A DNA stretch of 6,571 bases, taken from contig JBAQRB010000079.1 of assembly GCA_049295655.1 (NCBI GenBank), forward strand, positions 1 to 6,571, read 5' to 3'. This DNA is from CAJBIL01 sp049295655. Its GTDB lineage: Bacteria > Pseudomonadota > Gammaproteobacteria > Burkholderiales > Rhodocyclaceae. Below are positions 6,337-6,571 of this stretch, piece by piece. Position 1 is the first letter of the stretch; each line of letters opens with the position of its first letter. The translations under genes and the position numbers were made by a program. The notes beneath the pieces were generated by a model. That model did not search any database and was not told the origin of the DNA. It was given only the letters and a program-made list of their open reading frames with translations.

Positions 6337-6571
6337 CGGTCGGACTCCTCCAGGTAGTGGTTCACCAGGACAAGAATGGCTTGCGACTGGTAGCGCCGCG
6401 CGAGGTCGCGCAGGCGGTCGGCGAACGGCCCGTAGCGCGGGTCGACGCTGCGCAGATGATCGCTCCTTTGTTTGATGTCGCGCATGTTGCCGGCCAGGGC
6501 CAATTGACGCAGGAATTCCATCTCGTCCCGTGGCGGGCTCAGCAGCGGGCCGGCGGGGCAAGGACCGGTAC
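6333..6571 (-). CDS. C-terminal end of a probable hybrid sensor histidine kinase/response regulator
   Basis: Only the last 78 residues are in the window; the frame is open to the right edge, so the start lies outside. The visible part has a proline-rich linker (GPLLSPPRDE), then a helical segment with LRQLALAGNMRDIKQRSDHL, VDPRYGPFADRLRDLARRYQ and AILVLVNHYLEE. From memory, this tail (a helix, an R/G-rich turn, a DPRYxPFAxRLRxLA stretch) is common at the C-terminus of betaproteobacterial hybrid kinases, after their receiver domain. No kinase or receiver motif is visible here, so the call rests on this resemblance and on the overlap with a response-regulator gene. Its TGA overlaps the next ATG by four bases (ATGA), so the two proteins are probably made from one mRNA with coupled translation. 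Confidence 0.6.
   Translation of the reverse strand, partial: TGPCPAGPLLSPPRDEMEFLRQLALAGNMRDIKQRSDHLRSVDPRYGPFADRLRDLARRYQSQAILVLVNHYLEESDR
6345..6351 (-). promoter_or_regulatory. Strong ribosome binding site of the GGDEF-EAL gene
   Basis: GGAGGAG lies eight bases before the ATG at 6336, inside the final codons of the upstream kinase gene. It fixes the start at MSAMALPAA and argues against the longer upstream reading and against the second Met at 6327. Confidence 0.8.

Noticed and set aside
4006..6357. A 783-codon plus-strand open frame opposite the GGDEF-EAL gene
   Set aside because: It is the antisense shadow of a GC-rich gene whose minus-strand product has complete domain motifs. The plus-strand translation shows low-complexity Arg/Val/Gln-rich sequence and no family motif.
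6337..6561. N-terminal extension of the GGDEF-EAL protein up to 6561
   Set aside because: The added 75 residues are Arg/Pro-rich and out of family. The same DNA encodes the C-terminus of the upstream gene in another frame, and the strong ribosome site selects 6336.

Overview
This is a high-GC, gene-dense chromosomal window with betaproteobacterial-looking proteins. IscR, CysE, TrmJ and SuhB all resemble betaproteobacterial versions. The divergent suhB / trmJ-iscR arrangement, with cysE inserted, fits that class, possibly Rhodocyclales (Azoarcus, Dechloromonas or Accumulibacter relatives). That placement is inferred from remembered family patterns, not from a search. No mobile element, CRISPR array, tRNA or rRNA was seen, and no stretch over 300 bases lacks a gene.

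Layout. Positions 1-2939 hold a minus-strand run transcribed in the order trmJ (tRNA ribose methyltransferase), cysE (serine acetyltransferase), iscR (Fe-S sensing repressor), then a NifS/IscS-type cysteine desulfurase that runs off the left edge. A well-formed IscR type 1 site and a sigma70-like promoter lie between cysE and iscR; the promoter's -35 element is made from the last codons of cysE. suhB (inositol monophosphatase family) diverges from trmJ at 3024-3833. A 103-base convergent gap follows. Positions 3937-6571 carry a minus-strand signalling pair: the C-terminal end of a probable hybrid sensor histidine kinase, overlapping by four bases a 799-residue REC - coiled coil - GAF - GGDEF - EAL protein for cyclic-di-GMP turnover.

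How the genes fit together. CysE makes O-acetylserine, the precursor of cysteine. The desulfurase takes sulfur from cysteine for Fe-S cluster assembly. IscR, itself a [2Fe-2S] protein, should repress this cluster when Fe-S supply is sufficient. The left part is therefore a cysteine-to-Fe-S supply module with an RNA modification gene at its head. The right part is a separate two-component to cyclic-di-GMP pathway.

I found no clearly undescribed system. The best leads are the iscR promoter embedded in the cysE 3' end, the NifS-like desulfurase placed directly after iscR, and a cysteine-rich patch in the GAF domain of the cyclic-di-GMP protein.
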